DNA of 64,000 nt from Seison nebaliae (lineage: Eukaryota; Rotifera; Pararotatoria; Seisonacea; Seisonidae), in assembly GCA_023231475.1 (NCBI GenBank), contig JALJEE010002436.1:124001-188000 (forward strand), in the 5' to 3' direction. The notes under the pieces are model-generated. The model was not told where the DNA came from. It was given only the letters and a program-made list of their open reading frames with translations, and made no database searches. Position 1 is the first letter of the stretch, and each line of letters starts with the position of its first letter. Made by a program: the position numbers and the translations under genes. This document shows positions 1-14,300 of the stretch, piece after piece.

Positions 1-3000
1 CCTTCAATTTCATTGACTTTATTTAATCGTCTTCTTATCGCTCATTCCGAATCATATTCTCCACAAATATACATAAGATAAGAACCATCACCGTCACCAT
101 CAAATGTTGACGAGACGAAAGAATTTGTAAAACTTTATCAAATCTCTTTATCGGAAAAAAAAGGAAAAATTATGAAAAAGAAATATTGTGACGACAGAGC
201 GAATTACTTTTTCTTTTTCACACAATTCCCAACCAGGAAATGTCAAACACGTAATAAACCACTAGAATACTCATTTGTCACATGCATAGTCTCATTGGAA
301 TTCTCTCTATTTCTATCAATTCCTTCATTTTCCTTCCACAAACTGCTCTTCTTAGGAACATATATCCTTTCCTCATTAATACACCAACTTTTATGATTCG
401 ATTTTTATTGCGATCTCCACTTACCATAACTACAACTCATATTCTCTTCATTCTCAGATCTCATTGCAATGATACGATTAAACAAATCGATTCGACGGAA
501 GAAGTGAACGATTATGACTTCTATTTGAAAGGTTCCAACACTGCCTTAGATTTAACTATGCCAAGTCATTATTTTGCGGGAAGGATTATCGAAGGAAGAT
601 GTTAGTATCTTGTAATAATTTCGTTTTTTCTCTCAACTTTTATGACACGGAAAATTTCCATTTATCTGATGATGAATAAACAAAATCAGTTCCCTCACTT
701 TAACATCGACGTGATAGCTCATTTAAGTTGACCCAACGCTTTTTGGGCGAAGACAATCTGAATGTGAAATGTCAAAAAACATATAAATATTTCTATCTCT
801 GGAACGCTTTACACAGTTGATTCTTGGAGGAAAAAGTCCATTCAAATGAAACTCGTTGACTTACTGCCAAACTCATTCATCCACCAGTTTCCATGTGAAA
901 TTCGTTTTTAATATGCTAAATTTATATTCTCTAAACCGAATTAACGAATATGTCCAATCGACGTCGTCGTTCGGTTTGTGGAGAGGAGAAACAGTTTTTA
1001 TATTCATCAATTATTTTCGCTTCACTAAGAAATTCATCTCAAGAAGTTATAAGTTGATGAGTGAGAACTTCACAGAGGCACTCGTCTTCATCAGATGTAT
1101 GTGTTTCCCTTTTAACACCCATACGAACTCGAATAATATTCCATTTAATTTAAAACTTCCACGAATTGATAACATGACGTTACATATGATCTTAAGAATA
1201 TTAATCAATAAAAACGATAGAAGTATGTAAATAGTTCATCTGTTTCGGATTGATTTCATTTCTACTTCTTTCTTCCATTTTTACAATATCTCACAAATCG
1301 TATCGTCATCAAAATCAGTTAAAAGAACATTAAACATATCCAATTTCCATCTGATGTCGTCTTATAAATTCAAAATGAGAAACATATCAACATCCTTTCT
1401 TTCTAATAAAAGATGTAATTCCTCTAATTTCCTCTTCTTCCCCCTTCAAAAAAAATATGTACCTTAAAATAAGGTATTGGAGAAGAAACTCCAAAAGAAG
1501 CCTCTCTAATATTCAAAGTAAGTGGTCTTGGAGAAGAATATGATAAATAAAATTTTTATAATTTTAAATAATTGTTTATGGGTCTTTTAGAATTCATCAG
1601 AATTGCAATAGAATCGTTATTATATTGAATATGTAAAGTTGAGAACGTGAATATGAATATCGTCCGAGAAATAAAGTCTTGAAAATTAAGGATTTTTCTA
1701 TTTATTATATCATTCTCCTTATTCGTCAATAACACACGTCCATATGATTTGTGAGGAATGTCGTTAGGAAGAATAACAGATGTTCCCCAGAATATTCGAT
1801 CCATCATCAGATGGAGAACTGCTATGAAGTGGACAATCATCTGAATATGAAAGGAATGTATGTTCATTCTCAATGTTTTTCCTTCTAAATTATAGAATGT
1901 TGACTTTTCCACATCGGTCCCTTTGGAAAATAATATGAACGAAAATGTTGATCACCATTCAAAATAAGTTTATGCAAATGACGATACAGATGAGAGTGAG
2001 GAATGAGGACCATGCCTGTTTGAGTTTCAAATATCTCGTTCTCTCTCCTTTTTAACGGTTTCCATATTATTCATGCAACTGAATATGTGAAGGGACGACA
2101 TTATAAGGAAGATGGATCGGCAATTTAATGTCAAACTTGTAATGTTTCGCATCGTTATTGAAGACATTTGATTCCTATAAAATTCATCTCATAAAACGGT
2201 CAATTCTCCGGAATTTTAATTTGGGAGAGACTCCTAATTAATTTCTGTTTACAAACGTATTTTCGTCATTCGATGTTTGTAAGTCTTCGAATTTCAAGAT
2301 TGAGATTCAAATTCCTCTATTTGTTCATTGAATAAGTAATGAAGTTAATATAGGAAATGGACTGAGGAGAATTAAAAAGGAAATTTTTATGTGTTCCCTT
2401 CCAAAAATTAAAGTGTTGAAATTTTAATAATTCGAATAATTGTGAAATTATATTTAAGACTTACCTTTTCTGTCCCTCATAGTCAACGTGATTCGATTCA
2501 TCCAACATTTATTCCACTTTCATTTTAGACGAAGTAATTGTTGAATTGACAATTCACACCGACATACGTTTCGATGTCTTCGAAGTGTAGATACGAGAGA
2601 TATTGAGATGTTGACATAAATAAAGTTTTTGGTTCTTTTTCTGCAGTTGCAACAAACGATGACATCAACAACAAAAATATTTACTGCTCATTATAATAAT
2701 AGGTAGAATGATAATCATCTACTGATGTAACATAGAGAAGATAATCATTAATAATCAGGTAAATAAAATTATAATCCACAATTCGTTCAATTTGGACACA
2801 ATTGACATTTGATGCTTTTTCGTCGGATGAATATGAGATAGAGATTGGATATGATTCATATAGAAGTTTGAGATGAAATTTAAACTCATTCGAATGATGA
2901 ATATTCGAATAATGTTTCTCATTCTCATCAACTATTTTCATAACTTTCTCTCGTAATGTCTCTGCCATGTCGGAGGGGGAGGAATGAAAGGAATTTCTCT

Positions 3001-3523
3001 ACTCCACTTCATGGGAGACATTTAACGGTAGCAAAGAAAACTACCATCATCTTGTGACAAACATTTAGTCCAAGGTCATCCGATCTGGCATGTAAGAACA
3101 AAAGGAGGAAAAAGATATGTGAAGACTAATTTTATGAAATTATTTATTTTAATTATTATTCGTTAATTATTGGTATGTGTGGAGAGGAATGATAAGATAA
3201 AGTTGATTTTAGTATAAAGTTCGGTTAAATCTCAAACATTTTCATTTGGTCGCTTACTGCAACTCAGCGTTCATGGCTCATTCCCCTACGTAAATGTTGG
3301 TTGCGTAATGGGTGAACTGAATTCGTTTCCGTTTTAGTAAAATAATGATCATTTGATATTGGCGAATTAATTCGTTTAAGAAAAACCACATGAAATCTTT
3401 TCAGGAATTCATTAGTCTCCCATTGGAATATCTTCTCATTCCATACCAATTTCTGTTGTTGTTCAGATTATGAATATTTTTAAAGAAGAGAAACATCTCT
3501 AAAAAGTATGAACATCACTTATC
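1..3523. other. Left flank with no supported gene
   Basis: AT-rich sequence with only short open frames on either strand (the longest about 120 codons). None has a recognisable domain, a compositional match to the genes further right, or splice sites that would extend it. The open frames at 1556-1912 (-) and 2681-2968 (-) were inspected and not called. This stretch may hold regulatory or 5' untranslated sequence of the gene starting at 3524, but nothing in it shows that directly. Confidence 0.5.
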
Positions 3524-5134
3524 ATGAATTATCAAACGACTAAATCAATCGATAATAAACGAACTCATACAAATGTACGACAAAAAGATTATCAGAATGC
3601 CATCGATGAATTGGTCCATCGAATTACTTCTACGTCACCACAACGATATGTCACTTCCACCACACCACACAAATATTTGACGTCAACTCATGAATTGCCT
3701 CGAGTGTCGTTGAAAAAACCGGTCGCCTCAACTCAGAGACCGACACTCAGAGGAGGTAGATCGAGAAATTGTTCGATGATCGAACAGCGGTCCTTGCCCA
3801 CTACTACGTCCTCATCATCTCATCTCGCATTGACAAGGCCATCGATACCGACCGGACGGACATCTCCACGTCCGATTATCAAATCGCCTTCGTCAACTGT
3901 CAGAATACGAAAACCGTTAGTGAGGAATAATGAAATGAGTGGAAATAATAATGGAGGAAATAAACCGGTTTTATCTGATCAAACGACCAATTTCGCTGAT
4001 GTATTGGATGAATTGACTTTTAGAAATTGGGAAAAAAAGAGGAAATTCCATCGTCGGTCAACATTAGTGGCAGATACGATTAAGAAAAAGTTTCCTCATC
4101 ATTTCCATCATTCATCGACCAGCAGCACCAATAGTAGCAGCAGTAGTAGTGGTAATACGAGTGATAGTGATTCGACATCTTCCGAATCATCTGATAAGTC
4201 GAAATCACTATCAATTACGTCATATTTATCAAACGATGATGAGCAACAGTTCCGTACTAGTGGCGAATCAGAATCATATACATCGTCTGATTATGAAACA
4301 GAAAATGAGAAGACTTTCTCAACAGAGTCGATTCACCGAGCGATCGAATCAATCAAACCAAAAAAAGATCTCCATACAAACATCGAATATAGTCCTGATG
4401 GGAAGGCAATTATTAAAACGAATCGATCTTTCTTTTATGCATTTCCTCCAATTCTCCATAAACAATTGAATGATTTATCGAGTAAATTCAAATTGAATGA
4501 GAAATCATTAAATAATCTTCGCCAATTCAACACTTCACCTTATCTCCTTAATTTCAATCAAACGAAACAAGAAAAACGAATTGAAACAGTTTTTGCCGAT
4601 TCGTCAACGGAAAGTGATTTGAATGAATCGACTGTCCGAGGATCGGTGACAACGAAAAAGAAGAAACGATCAATTCGACGACGCATCTCCGAATACCAGT
4701 GGAAACGTGAGTATTCATCATTTGAGCTACTGAAAAGTAAATCGCTAATTTCCATCTCAAATCTTAATCTATTGTCACCAACAATTACAACAACTTCATT
4801 CAAACGAAGTCAAAGTTGTGAATTATGTTTGTCGATTGACGATTTGATTTTAGAGGACACATCTGAAATTAGTGAAATTGGAGAGATTGATGAGAGGATC
4901 ATCATTAAAAAGAAATCATACAAAGAATCGAATTTAGTTGGAAAGAATCAATTCCAATATTCATCATCTCCTGAACATCCATTCTCGTTCAAATCGTCCA
5001 AATTGCTGGGAACTAGAATGGCAATCAATAAATTTTCTCATGCGCTCATCAAACCATTTACGTCAACCGATTCTTTTCGATTTAGAAATCCCTTAACATC
5101 ATTTGGTCAGTCTTCCATTTTCCAATTGACTTAA
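3524..5134 (+). CDS. Ser-rich disordered protein of unknown function (536 aa)
   Basis: I do not recognise this protein. It is one uninterrupted frame of 536 codons beginning at ATG 3524. The N-terminal quarter is Thr/Ser/Pro/Arg-rich. A basic segment at about residues 165-200, with Lys/His clusters, is followed by a long Ser/Thr/Asp/Glu tract (about 200-270) of the kind phosphorylated by acidophilic kinases. A further basic patch, KKKKRSIRRR, lies near residue 385. There is no signal peptide, membrane helix or known domain. The sustained frame and codon use resembling the other disordered exons here argue that it is coding. It may be a complete intronless gene or a 5' exon of a longer transcript on the same strand; a GTCAGT just before the stop (near 5106) could act as a donor. 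Confidence 0.6.
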   Translation: MNYQTTKSIDNKRTHTNVRQKDYQNAIDELVHRITSTSPQRYVTSTTPHKYLTSTHELPRVSLKKPVASTQRPTLRGGRSRNCSMIEQRSLPTTTSSSSHLALTRPSIPTGRTSPRPIIKSPSSTVRIRKPLVRNNEMSGNNNGGNKPVLSDQTTNFADVLDELTFRNWEKKRKFHRRSTLVADTIKKKFPHHFHHSSTSSTNSSSSSSGNTSDSDSTSSESSDKSKSLSITSYLSNDDEQQFRTSGESESYTSSDYETENEKTFSTESIHRAIESIKPKKDLHTNIEYSPDGKAIIKTNRSFFYAFPPILHKQLNDLSSKFKLNEKSLNNLRQFNTSPYLLNFNQTKQEKRIETVFADSSTESDLNESTVRGSVTTKKKKRSIRRRISEYQWKREYSSFELLKSKSLISISNLNLLSPTITTTSFKRSQSCELCLSIDDLILEDTSEISEIGEIDERIIIKKKSYKESNLVGKNQFQYSSSPEHPFSFKSSKLLGTRMAINKFSHALIKPFTSTDSFRFRNPLTSFGQSSIFQLT

Positions 5135-7804
5135 TGATATTTCGTCATTATCATCTCATCAGCTAAAACATTCGTCTTAGAAAGAAGTGGATGAATTAAT
5201 TGCATCGACATAAAATCTTTTCAACTATCGAATAAGAATTTTAATTAGAAAAATTTCATTTTCTTCTTTTTTTGCGATTCTTCCAATTTCTTTCCTAATT
5301 CATCATTCGAGCAATATCTAATAATTTTCCTTTTTTTCACAGCCAAACGCGATGATCTCAAGAACAATTATTCGGTTACATTTCCTTTCCACTAATTCTC
5401 ATTTACTTCTAAACTTTTAAATTATATTTTTAATATTATTATTATTATTTTTATTATTATTAATCATTAAATAAGTTATTAGTGTTAGTCATGCGAAGTA
5501 AAATAAGTATTTGAACAATATGAATTTTGTAAAGAGAGAGTTTTCATTGCATATGATTTGCATGGGATAATAGGAGCAATTAGGTGTTCTGCACACTTCT
5601 CTAGATTCATCTTCCATCTACATCGACAATGACAAATACCGGAAAGGAGTATGGTAATGAAATGTGGATTAATGTAGAAAGTTGTTATCTCTACAATAAC
5701 AAGAGAATCACTTCCTTTTCCTATCAATTGAGAAGGAGATGAAAGACGACATGGGAATTATAATTTGGAAAATTGAGACGAAAACAGAAACAGAATCCTC
5801 TAATTATGAAAGTGGGGAGAAGCAAACAAATTTTGAAGTTGCAGTTGTTTAATTCATAAACATGGCGTGGGGTGAGGTTATGCGAGGCGAGAATAATCTC
5901 TTCGGGGACTGATGGTGGAGAACTGAATTAATATGGAACGTCCATTAAGTTAATGATACATGTATGTATGTGCTTCATCGGCAAGCAATCTTTGATATTT
6001 GTGTGCGGAAAGGTTATGATAGGAGGATGAGAAAAATTAGAAATTCAAATGGTTTATTCTTGATGAAAATCTTATTTTGATTGCACTGGAATCTTGCGTG
6101 TAAACACGATTGTCAGCGTAATAATTTGATTTGATGAATGAAAGAATGAAAGAAAGAAATAAAGAAGGAAAGAAAGAGATTTATGGAATCGATAGAGAAT
6201 TCAGGTCGTTATGCTTCCATGTATTCGTCTGATGATGTGTATGTGTCTGGTGCAGGAATATTTCGATCATTTCAGTTCAGAAACTATATTTCCCTTATTG
6301 TTAATGATAAAAAGATTTCTTTCCAACAATTTTCATTTATTGTAAATTACATCGAACTTCTTCCTATAATTGATTTCCTGTTGTCGAAGGACAATAGGCA
6401 AATGTACAACATCAGTTATGTAATGTTAATTCACGTTTATTTCGAGGGTAGTGAAGTTATAAGGTGTTGCACGAAGAAGGAAAGAAAATCTAATTTTTCA
6501 TTCTGTATCTTTCTTTCATTCTCCTGTCTTCATCTCGTCTCGTTTGCCTTCTTGTTCCCATTTCTTAGAACGATGATCATGATGATGATGATACACCTTC
6601 ATGCGTCAGATATAATGAATATTATTGGAGGATGAAATAACACTTAACAACAACAACAACAATAACATCAACAACTAAGCACATAGACATATAAGAGAAG
6701 TATCTTTTCTACCAGAATCATTCAGTAAAATGATGTATTGTAGAAGTATGATAATCATTCGTTATATAACGACGATGAGACAGGAGTTGAATGGTAGGGA
6801 GAGAATTATTTCGTTTGGAATTAAGTTCGTTTCTTGTTTTACTTATCTCATTGGTAATGGTGCTAACGCGATTATTAATTATTATCGTCATCACTTTCAG
6901 TATTGAACAGTTATGGGCAGCGATGTAAAACAAACGTAGATTATGCAATCTTCTATTTATTCTTACGTGTCGATTATTCAAGTGTTTAATAAGATTGAAT
7001 GCGAAGAAAGAAGAATTCGATAAGAATTCTTCGTAGCCCCGACGAAGAATTGCCTTCGAGAAGAATGTTGACAAAATAAAATTCCAGTTACCTTTCATTT
7101 GCACGATCTGCATATCATCCAGGAAGTAATGAAAATCTGTTCAGTTGAATAATTTGTTATTGACAAGTAATTTGGGGAAAGCCTTCTAACTCTTCTCATA
7201 TTCATCCAAATCGTTGATAATGTATATGCAAATAAATTATTTGGATAAATGTCGATCCCGAACTTATTTATCCATTTCTCCTCCAAAGAACTATTCTGAA
7301 CATTATTTCACTTTCATTACTTTCCCCCATTTCTCTCCCCTCCTTCCTGTCTTGGATTCGCCTTCGTTAAAATTCAAGTTCGCTCTCCCTCCCTCAAATT
7401 CGTGTCTGACAATTTAACAACTTGTAATTGTTATTCTTTATAGTCGACTAATAAAGTCTGAATTGATAGGTGAAAAATTATCATCGGACTATCATTATAC
7501 AACTTTCAAATTATTACTTTATGTATTTGTTCTTATTTTATGTTATGTGTGCTAAAGTTGAATGGAAAGAAATTGAACGTCAATTCGTTTGAAGGTAAGA
7601 GAAAAGGTTGTCTCCAGGGTTAAGGAGAATAAAATTTAATTTCTTAATCACCATGAATATAATCAGTCATTTCTCCTAAACCATAATAGAACCGAATATC
7701 ATTGTTGTAGGATTATCAGGAAAAGCAGAGAGATTCTTCTTCATTCTGCGATGATGTCAGTGAAGGATGATTAGTGAAATGTCATAGGAACATTTGTGGA
7801 AGAA
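5135..7804. other. Gap between two disordered-protein ORFs
   Basis: AT-rich sequence without a confident gene, containing ATT-rich low-complexity sequence around 5430-5465. One short frame at 6183-6635 (+) opens with a coding-looking peptide before turning into low-complexity hydrophobic translation; it is discussed as a possible exon but not called. If the flanking ORFs belong to one transcript, this stretch is an intron. Confidence 0.45.
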
Positions 7805-10800
7805 ATGTCTTCGGATAAACGAAAAAACGATTCGTTGGATCGATTACGTTTTCAGCGTATGAATCCCGATGAATTGAAGAAGCGATTTCCTTTCAAACAT
7901 TTCTTATCTGATAATTCCGTTTTCCGATATCGTTTCGATTCCATCTGCTCCGCTATTTTCGCCTCGTCACCCACGTCACCGACAAATGTAACTAAATCGA
8001 CTGCGAGTAAGAAATCGTTATCGGAAGCATTCTCATCAGCCATCAGTCGTCATTCATCTAAACGGAAATTGATATCGAATGATATTCATTCTGGTGCAAA
8101 TCACTCTTTGGACACTAACCAAATTGGCCGATCAGTTGATTCATTGTTTACATCGAGTCCTGTTAATTGTCAGAAGAGTTTTGTGGGAAACAGTCATCGA
8201 TATTTTAAGAAATTACGATCAATTTCCGATAGTGAGAAGAAGATATCAACGAAAGCACTTCTTCTCAGTAGAAGAAAGACAGGCTGCCATTCAACGTTGT
8301 CATCGCCTAAGACAATTGCGCCAACAAGAATTACATCGAAGAATGCTCCATTCATTCGAACGACGAATTCATTTGCGTATCGGCATCTGAAGAATTTGAA
8401 AAGTGGAAAGTATAATAATGTTCAACAAGAGAGTACGAAAAGTAGGAAAGATAATGAGCCAATTTTCATTTATACTTTGAGGAAGCCAAGCAAAGCGCAT
8501 ATTATCGATGCCAACATAACAAAAAGCGATTATTTCTATAAATTCTTTGGTGATTATGTTCCTCGATTAAGTGAGGAGAACGAATGTGAGGAAGAGTGTG
8601 CCGACGAAGAAGCAAACAAAAAGACTGAGGAGTTGGAGGAGGCACGTCAAAATTCGACGAATTCGAATGAGCGTTACGGCAAACAGATAAGAGCTCGAGT
8701 GAAGCACAACTTGAGAATATCGAAGAAGTTCCAAAAGAAATTATTAAATAATCAATTGATCGAATTAAATTCAAATAAGATGGGACAGAAATATTCGAAT
8801 TATCATTCTATCACTAATATGAATCATTCATCGTCTCAATCTCATAATAAAAACATTCATCATTATCGTTACGAACATCATAATGAGAACAATACTCATT
8901 CACTTCATCGTCATCATCATCGTGAACAAACAGATCGACAACAACATATCTCCAATAATTCCATTAATAATTCTCATCGATATCGTCAAAATCACCAATT
9001 GGAATATCATCAAGTGAGAAGAAGTTTGGATGATGAATTGAGAGAATCAGATCAAACGAACGAAAGTGACAACTGTTGGAGTGATAAGAGGTTGAAATGT
9101 TTCCAATATAATTATACTGATAATTATAAGACGAAATCGTTGGTAATCGAAGACGGTGATGATGGAGAACTAGACGAAATCTTTTCTTCCTATCGACGAG
9201 TTAGTGCATCGATGGGATCGTTAGAGAAGGAGAAAACTTCATCCGAATTAACTTTGTTGGATATGAAATTAATGGAGGAGAAGTATACTCCCCTACCATC
9301 CGACGAAATCATTCAAAGGTCGACGAAGCATACGGATCGAGGTGAACAATTAAATAACATTTTCAATTATTCATCCAATCCCATATCCTATTCACCAGAC
9401 AATAAAGAACCGTTGCATAATAATGTTTCCATGGCAACGAGTAATAATTATGTGGATCAATCAAATTTATCAATACCATCTTTTGAGAATAGGTCACGAC
9501 AGAGGATTGATATCATTCCGCCACACTCAAATAAATTATCAATGACATTAGGTCAATCATCTTTATCAATTGAGCGGAGGACGAACAGTGAGTGCAGTAC
9601 ACTAATGTGCGATAAGCAAGAACAAATAGGTGATTTGAAAATGGAATTGAGAAAGAGAAAAATGCCCAAACAAAATTTTTGGAGAATGTCGATGAATAAG
9701 AATATCAATTCGATCGATTACCATTTGAAGGAAGAGGAGAATATGCATGAATTCGGGACAAAATCTACACCGATTTCCCCAAAGAACTTCGAACGAAAAG
9801 ATATTGAAGGCGAATTCAAATTCAAAACTTATTCAACAAATATTAATTCACGTATAGGCAGCAGTAATGCCTTAATGTCAACAACGAACTTCTGTTCGAT
9901 CGAGAATGACAAAATCAATTCCACAATATCCAATTTTCCAAATTCTCATAAACTTGTATCGATTTCCATTCCATCATCTTTTCGCTCTAAATCCACGACC
10001 ATTACCACTGCACCAATATCAAATATGACATCGATGAAAACACCTCCACCAACCACCATCAACACTACCACCATCACCACCAACACCAACACCATTAACA
10101 ACAACAACAACAACAACAACAATAGCTCAACAATATCGTCAACAACAACATTAAATAGTATTACTGGAAATCGTCTTAATCGTTTTAAGCAAACATTTGC
10201 ACAGAAACGATTCTCTTTCATGAAAACTTATTCTAATCGTTTAAGTGATACGAGTATAGATTCGATAACGGGAAATGATGAAAATATCGTTCGATCATTA
10301 TTTCTTATTTTTATTATTTTCAAAAAAATAGTTATCATTCCAAAACAGATCAGATTAGCATCGAATACAGATTAGGATTCTTTAAACAGTTCGTTAAATA
10401 TTATGAGAAATACATGAAAAAAATAATTTTATTCTTTAGTTTATCAGATTATTCTCTCCAAATATTAAAAGACAAATTAAATTGAGTAAACTTTAGTCGC
10501 ATATTATGAGAGTCTATTCTCAATAATTATTTCTCCTCTCAAGTACTAGTAGTGATGAATGGAAATAATTGATTGATTGATTATTCACTTTAAATTTCCA
10601 TCCACATAATATTAACACAAGTAATTGAATGTTATTAGCAATATACAATTACATTAGCGTATATATATGGAAATTTTGTATTAAGTAATTTGTAATTCAT
10701 TCCTATATATTATTATTAATTTTTTTTTCATATTTTCTTTTATTCAGGTAAGCAATTCTATTCAAACCCAACAGGAATCGCTAATGAAAAAGACAACAAC

Positions 10801-11314
10801 AACAGCACCTACGGCAAACACTTCAAACTCGAGTCAGAGTACTAGAATGTCAAGTGGTCATTTCGCGAGTCCTCGTAATGGTAAGAAGCGCAATACGGAA
10901 AGTAATTTATCTTGCGGCCGCTCATCATTTCAGGCAGCCGCCTCGTCGTTCCATAATCAGCACCATCATTTCACTCACCAACAACCACAACATCAAATAC
11001 AAAATCTGCCACAACAGTTACAACAACAGTCGCAGCAGATATCACAACAGTCGAATTCCCAACAGATCATTCAACAGTCGTCGTATCAGCAGCAAAATTT
11101 AATTAACGCGTTTCATCCATCATCACTAATCGATTCGAATCAATTGGATATTAATAACACTACAACAAAAGTCAACAATACTTATGAAATGGTTTGTAAT
11201 CATCTTCTTCATTCCAATTGTTTTCATTATTCTCCAATTCGTTTCATACCATTTAAATTCCTTTCTTCTCACCACATTCGTGTGGTAAACAGTCATTTTA
11301 TGTATTTGACTTGA
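7805..11314 (+). CDS. Large disordered protein, Asn/Ser/His/Gln-rich, two-exon model, function unknown
   Basis: I do not recognise this gene. Exon 1 runs from ATG 7805 (an in-frame TGA lies upstream at 7775-7777) to about 10288. It encodes 828 residues of mostly disordered sequence with a more ordered-looking N-terminus (RMNPDELKKRFPFKHFL near residue 20), a Glu-rich stretch near 260, a His/Asn-rich region (about 340-405) and an Asn run encoded at 10095-10122. A phase-0 donor ATC|GTTCGA at 10289 pairs with acceptor TTTTATTCAG at 10738-10747. The second exon, from 10748, is Gln-rich (about 10980-11100). It may end at ATG|GTTTGT (11192) or run to the stop at 11314. The 3' end is uncertain. Coding status is well supported by length and composition; the splice join is inference. 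Confidence 0.55.
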
Positions 11315-14300
11315 TTCAAACAAAAATTGTTTCGTCCTATCAATCATCATCATCGTCAATATGACGACAGAAAAGTAACACTTCGCGCCCTACAACTAAT
11401 AGGGAATGTAAAGAATTCCTTCATCTCCTTTTACCTCCATCAATCGGCGAATTGGCAGTGAAAGAAATTGAAAGAAAATACTAAGAGATTTAATTCTGAA
11501 GAAATCGGCTGCTAGGCTTGACAGGTCACCTGAACAATTAACGTCAGTAATACAAACTTACATAATATTGCCATCAGACGTTAGCCTGACATCAATTCAC
11601 ATTTTTTTATTAATGTTTCAAACATCATAATTATCATCGTTCCCTCACACACACACACACACACACATTGACACACACAGACACACAGATCTTCATGAAC
11701 ATATGTATGATTTATTATTTACTAAATGAAAATCATTTGAGATGATATCGAAATCACTTCATGAAACTCCACGGGTGTCTGCCAAACGATTTAGTAAATA
11801 CAATTACCAATTCTTTCTCCATAAAAGAATATTCAATTTGGTGAACGTTCCGTTGTGTTATTTGCAGAAAATTAGGTGGAAAGACAAAATTCTCCCATAT
11901 TTTCCCACATTTCTTTCTACTTTTAATTCAATTAAACAAAAGAAATGATCTTGAACTTTTCTCCATTTCGGGAGAAGTGAAAGTCTACACAGATGAGATT
12001 CAGCTCACTATCTTCTTTTCCCATAAATTTCTTTCGAAACTTTTATTTCATCAACTTCTTCAACATTCCTCACTTTTTTTAATTCCACTATCCTATTCAC
12101 CATTCGTCTTAATTTACTGTAGTTTTATGAGACTTCTCAATTCCATTCTTCAAATAATTCTCCATTCCAAATTATCATTCTCCTCCTTTTTTTCGAACAA
12201 TTGGATCATTTCTTTCTCCTTCTCATTTTTATGAGATAAAAAATATTTAGAAATTCCTATTGAAAAGATGAGGAAGCAAATCTTAAATTTCTCCATCATT
12301 CACTTTGACGATTATTGTTCTTCGTCTGTAAATTCCATATTTGCAGATTTTCCGCATTGTCTGCTTACCAACCAATTCTCGTGTTTACATCAAAACATAA
12401 AAAATTGTTAATTTTGTGGATAATGGGAATTTATCATTTAAGTTAGACGTAAGGAAAGAAGAAATGTTAGGAAACGGTGTCGGAAGGAAGTTCATCTTCA
12501 CATCGAAAAAAGTGAGATTTCTTCCCTTCAGTCAAATCATTTTTCGATATATTTTTCTCTCATTTTTCATTCCTCTAATTTCCATGATGTGTATTACATA
12601 ATTTGAGATAAGTTCGCGAAAGAATTAAAAGTTTTTTTAATTGAAAGTTCGATGAAGTCATTTGGAAGTTTTAAGTCGTCTCTCTCGATCGTTTCGATGA
12701 AGCAGTTAATGAGCAATCCTCTAAATGCTAATCAAATATTTTCATTATTATCGATTAGGGAATGTGTGTCGATATTACATCGAAGAAATTATGAAATAAA
12801 CGAAGACAGAATTTAGGAGAGTATCATATGTAATTTATGAAGTTGAATTCCTTTAACATTTTCTTTTATTGTTTTTCTTATTTTACTTCACTTTGATTAG
12901 TTTCAAATTGACGATGAAACTTGTCGGTTAAAGAAATGATGATAATGATAATGATGATGATGATTGCTCTTAAGATGAGAGCACTAATGTCCCACGTATC
13001 GGATGAAGGAGTGGACTAGTTGAGTTGGGACTAAGTACTTCATTTCTTATTCACATATGTCATGTGGACATGTGGAACGGAAATGGAATGAAGAGTTTTC
13101 AGAGATTTAACTCGTGATATTCCTTCCGCAATTATTTCATTTATATTCTAATTCTTTTTTCACAACAAATTAATTGGAAAGAAATGAGCTGCAGAAAATC
13201 ATCTTCCTCCTCAATTCATCAGATTGATTTGAACATGATTAACATTAGGAATTTGATTTACTCATTTCTTCGATTCCACCATTCCAACTTCTTCATTCGA
13301 TTTCAGTTCGCTCTACATTCATTTCCATTTCCCTCGATGTTCATGGTCATGCGGTGAAGAATGGGCTGGTTGATGGTGGTTGGAGGATGAGAATGAATGT
13401 CAAGAAAATATTTATCGCATTTCTGATCAATCATCTTCTCGAATGAATCCACATCTCCTGATAAATTGTAGGATGGAAATTTAATGAAATTATTTGACGT
13501 CACAACTCTAATCAGTCTTCAGTTTTCACATAAATATTTTTGTTCCCCTCCCCCCAAAAAAGAAATATTTCTCGCACTTCTGTCTCTCCCGTTTTGAATA
13601 GAAACAATGGAATTGTTTAATAAGAATAATTAACGAATAATATTGAACCTTCCAATATTACTTTTCATATGATATTGTGTAATGTTACGAAAAAGGAAAA
13701 GTGTTGATATTCCACTTTTCTTTATTAGTTTTCTTATTAGTTTAGAAGGAACGTAGAAGAAATCTCTCTCATAATTTCTTATTGATTTTAGGAATTATAC
13801 ACCAAACAATTTCGGTTAGTGATTCGTCGAGAATGTTATATTTGATATGAGAAGATAATGAGGACGAAAGAACTTCTCCTTTATTGACACATAATTTGAC
13901 GATGATATTTAAAGGAAAGTAATCGTAATTTACAAATACAAAATTAGAAGTAATTTGAATAATTGAAAGAGAATATGATCGATCTTCTTACGATAATTAT
14001 TCGCATTTCATTAAATTTAACGAAAGTTCCATAACAATCAAACGCACAAATAAATCTTCCGTTAAAGGAGTGTGCGGCTATGTGTGTAGTGAATTTTAGT
14101 GTAGTGCTAACCTTGCACCAAACACTTCCCACATGTTCTGAATATTTGTGAGTTGAATTAACAGTTTACAGTTCTGCTCACAATTTCACCTTGCGAGTGG
14201 AAAAACGGAAAATTGGACAGATTATTGTTAATCCAGCCAATGCAAAATATTTTAAGTTAGGAGAAAAATTATTTAGTAATTTGACGATAATCTTCTGAAA

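Noticed and set aside
1556-1912. 118-codon minus-strand ORF
   Set aside because: The composition is random for the region, with no domain or support from splice sites.
2681-2968. 95-codon minus-strand ORF starting MAETLREKVMKIVDENEK
   Set aside because: It has a reasonable start context but no recognisable family, neighbours or splice extension, and length alone is not enough in AT-rich DNA.
7796-7804. GTG at 7796 as the start of the disordered gene
   Set aside because: A eukaryotic gene should use the in-frame ATG at 7805.
9946-10221. Minus-strand ORF rich in Leu and Val
   Set aside because: It is antisense to the Asn/Thr triplet repeats of the disordered gene at 7805; the hydrophobic look is a translation artefact of the repeat.
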